Shown one piece after another: positions 62,396 to 64,000 of a stretch of DNA of 64,000 nt; positions within the stretch are counted from its first letter, which is position 1; every line of letters begins with the position of its first letter. The translations under genes were made by a program, and so were the position numbers. The notes under the pieces are model-generated. The model ran no database searches, had not been told where the DNA came from, and saw only the letters and a program-made list of their open reading frames with translations. Origin of the DNA: Ensifer sp. IC3342 (GTDB taxonomy: Bacteria > Pseudomonadota > Alphaproteobacteria > Rhizobiales > Rhizobiaceae); the NCBI RefSeq assembly GCF_020193655.1, contig NZ_JADYVE010000005.1, positions 1 through 64,000 on the forward strand, given 5' to 3'.

Positions 62396-62702
62396 TTGCG
62401 AGGAACTGCCTGATACGGAGGAGCTGGTGGAGCGCATCCGCGACGCACTGCGGATCGTCATCGATCCGGAACTGGGATCGAACGTCGTCGATCTCGGTTT
62501 GATCTATGACATCGAGGTGCTGGAAGGCGGCGTCGTGCGCATCACCATGACGACGACCGTCAAGGGCTGCCCGGCGACGGCCTTCCTCAAGGAGGCCGTG
62601 CAGAACTGCGTCTGGTATGTCCCCGGCGTCGAATATGCCGAGGTGCGGCTGACCTACGAGCCGCCCTGGACGCCGGACAGGATGGCCACGGCTACTGCCT
62701 GA
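62382..62702 (+). CDS. MIP18/DUF59-type iron-sulfur cluster assembly factor
   Basis: This 106-residue protein has the DUF59 fold: LRIVIDPELGSNVVDLGLIY and RITMTTTVKGCPATAFLKEA, with the conserved Cys in KGCPAT. Relatives (SufT, PaaD) help place Fe-S clusters or mature enzymes. The start overlaps the tandem DUF2249 gene by 14 bases. It ends the DUF2249 operon and might repair Fe-S proteins under NO stress. The partner is unknown. Confidence 0.85.
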   Translation: MSAPDCEELPDTEELVERIRDALRIVIDPELGSNVVDLGLIYDIEVLEGGVVRITMTTTVKGCPATAFLKEAVQNCVWYVPGVEYAEVRLTYEPPWTPDRMATATA

Positions 62703-62775
62703 TTTTCCTATATCGGAATCGATGTAAGGAAACATGCAGTGGCCGCCAACACTTCATCGAAGTGGGCAAACCGGC

Positions 62776-64000
62776 TTAGAGAACGAAGTAACCCTTCTGC
62801 ATGGCAATGGCATCATCGAGGTGAATGGCGAAATCCGCCTTCCTGTCGCCGTTGACGTCGCCATAAATATAGGTGTCGGACGCCGTGCGATCATAGCGCA
62901 GCTCGCCTTTGCCGCCGGAAAAAGCGGCTGTTCCAACGAAGACGAATGCCTGGTTCCCCGTCGCCGCCGTGTTGGCGTCGATCGCTGAAAGGTCGATCCT
63001 GTCCGATTGCGAGGCGACGAAATCGTAGATCGTGTCGCGGCCGGTGGTGGCGACGGTCGTTTCCGCGAGCGACTTGAAGAGAAACTTGTCGGCTCCAGTT
63101 CCGCCGGTCAGCCTGTCCGCTCCGGCGCCGCCATAAAGACTGTCATTGCCGACGCCGCCGTCGAGCAAGTCGTTGCCGCGATCGCCGCTCAGCACGTCGT
63201 TGCCGGCGTAACCGCGTAGCGTGTTGGCGGCCTGATTGCCGGTGATCGAATCGCTCGCCGATCCGCCCAGTACGTTTTCGATCAGCGAGCGCGTGTCGCC
63301 ATGATAAAGCAGGGCATTGAAGATATTGCCGCGCGCGAAGCCGTCGTTCGGGCCGCCGCCGAGATAGGCAAGCTGGTCGGCGCTGAAGGTCGAGGCCTGC
63401 CCGGGACGCAAATCGATCTTGAGCCCGGTTTTGTAGGCCGAGAGATCGTAAGTATCATTGCCGCCGCCATCCCAGACTGTGGCGAAAATCCGGTTGGCGC
63501 CTGGGGCGATGGCGGTTGCGCCGTTGACCAGCGTGGCGCCGCTGTCCGGTGTCCATTTGTAGACGGTGTTACCGCTGTTGGTCGTGAAGTCGGCGCCGTA
63601 CATCTCCTGCAGCGCGGCGATGTCGGCCATCATGAAGGTTTGCGGAGCGCCGAAGCGCTCGTACCAGTAGGCATTGCCGGAGCCGATGAAGCCGCTGTAG
63701 GTCATCACCGAAAATTCGATCGAATTGTATTGCGCAGGCAGCGCCCCGAAGTCGTCGGCCTCATGCCCGTGCGACAGGCCAAGCGCGTGTCCAAGCTCGT
63801 GAAGCAGCGTATGCCAGGCGTAGTTTCCGGCGACCGGCGTGCGGTAGTCGTTGACGGTGCCGGCATAGCGGGTGCCGAACCAGACGTCGCCGGCTTCAGC
63901 ATTTGTACCCGGGTAATAGGCGTAGGCCGTCTGCGGCACGCTCGACTGCGCAAATCGGACTGTCGCGGTGTTGGCGCTGCCGAGGGCGAAGCTGGCGTTG
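62776..64000 (-). CDS. Serralysin-type RTX metalloprotease (C-terminal part, runs off the window)
   Basis: The visible 407 codons contain the zinc site HELGHALGLSH (HExxHxxGxxH) and Met-turn SVMTYSG of the M10B serralysins. Glycine-rich calcium-binding repeats follow, such as GYAGNDVLS, GDRGNDLLD, GGVGNDSLY and GGAGADRLT, and then a hydrophobic C-terminal end (QKGYFVL). These proteins are secreted by type I (ABC) systems through C-terminal signals. The frame stays open to base 64000, so the N terminus is missing here. Confidence 0.9.
   Translation of the reverse strand, partial: NASFALGSANTATVRFAQSSVPQTAYAYYPGTNAEAGDVWFGTRYAGTVNDYRTPVAGNYAWHTLLHELGHALGLSHGHEADDFGALPAQYNSIEFSVMTYSGFIGSGNAYWYERFGAPQTFMMADIAALQEMYGADFTTNSGNTVYKWTPDSGATLVNGATAIAPGANRIFATVWDGGGNDTYDLSAYKTGLKIDLRPGQASTFSADQLAYLGGGPNDGFARGNIFNALLYHGDTRSLIENVLGGSASDSITGNQAANTLRGYAGNDVLSGDRGNDLLDGGVGNDSLYGGAGADRLTGGTGADKFLFKSLAETTVATTGRDTIYDFVASQSDRIDLSAIDANTAATGNQAFVFVGTAAFSGGKGELRYDRTASDTYIYGDVNGDRKADFAIHLDDAIAMQKGYFVL

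Overview
The window looks like part of a large alphaproteobacterial replicon, most likely a secondary plasmid or chromid of an Ensifer/Sinorhizobium-type rhizobium. The evidence is a complete repABC cassette, a thuR-thuEFGKAB trehalose locus in the rhizobial order, FixK/NnrR-type promoter boxes and several rhizobial intergenic palindrome families. The species assignment is inferred from gene content only.

Layout. 1-5364: the tail of an IS630-type transposase, then repC, repB and repA on the minus strand, with an antisense ctRNA between repB and repC, a repA promoter/operator dyad and parS-type palindromes on both sides. 5365-14233: accessory genes: a small unknown ORF, an orphan HutC-like regulator, an EF-G-like protein with a shortened G domain, an exported intradiol-dioxygenase-like protein, a Bcr/CflA efflux pump with a divergent TetR regulator, a BaiN/YhiN-type flavoprotein, and ThuR. 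14707-21066: the trehalose-type ABC importer thuEFGK and catabolic genes thuAB. 21067-22459: palindromes, an SPW-repeat membrane protein and two gene remnants (LysR tail, MFS tail). 22499-29064: an AfuABC-type importer with an inositol-phosphatase-family enzyme and a divergent LacI regulator, which share three TTGCA-N6-TGCAA sites. 29329-34794: dodecin, then a sigma-54 activator of AcoR type, a strong -24/-12 promoter, a butanediol-dehydrogenase-type enzyme and an NTF2-flavin monooxygenase fusion. 34855-39844: a TetR-controlled RND efflux pair.

40073-62702 is an anaerobic nitrogen-oxide respiration island. It holds pseudoazurin, napEFDABC, an oxygen-independent ubiquinone set (ubiTUV facing ubiDX), nnrU with a hemerythrin-like gene and an unlisted 51-residue membrane protein, norEF, norCBQD, hemN, and a four-gene tail (DUF2249, NnrS-like membrane protein, double DUF2249, MIP18-type Fe-S factor). 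TTG-N8-CAA boxes precede pseudoazurin, ubiT/ubiD, the hemerythrin gene, norE, norC and hemN/DUF2249, so one FNR-family regulator (NnrR/FixK) probably controls the island. Together these genes would reduce nitrate to nitrite and NO to N2O while keeping quinone, haem and Fe-S supply independent of oxygen. Nitrite reductase and N2O reductase are not in the window. The window ends inside a serralysin-type RTX metalloprotease.

No tRNA, rRNA or CRISPR array was seen.
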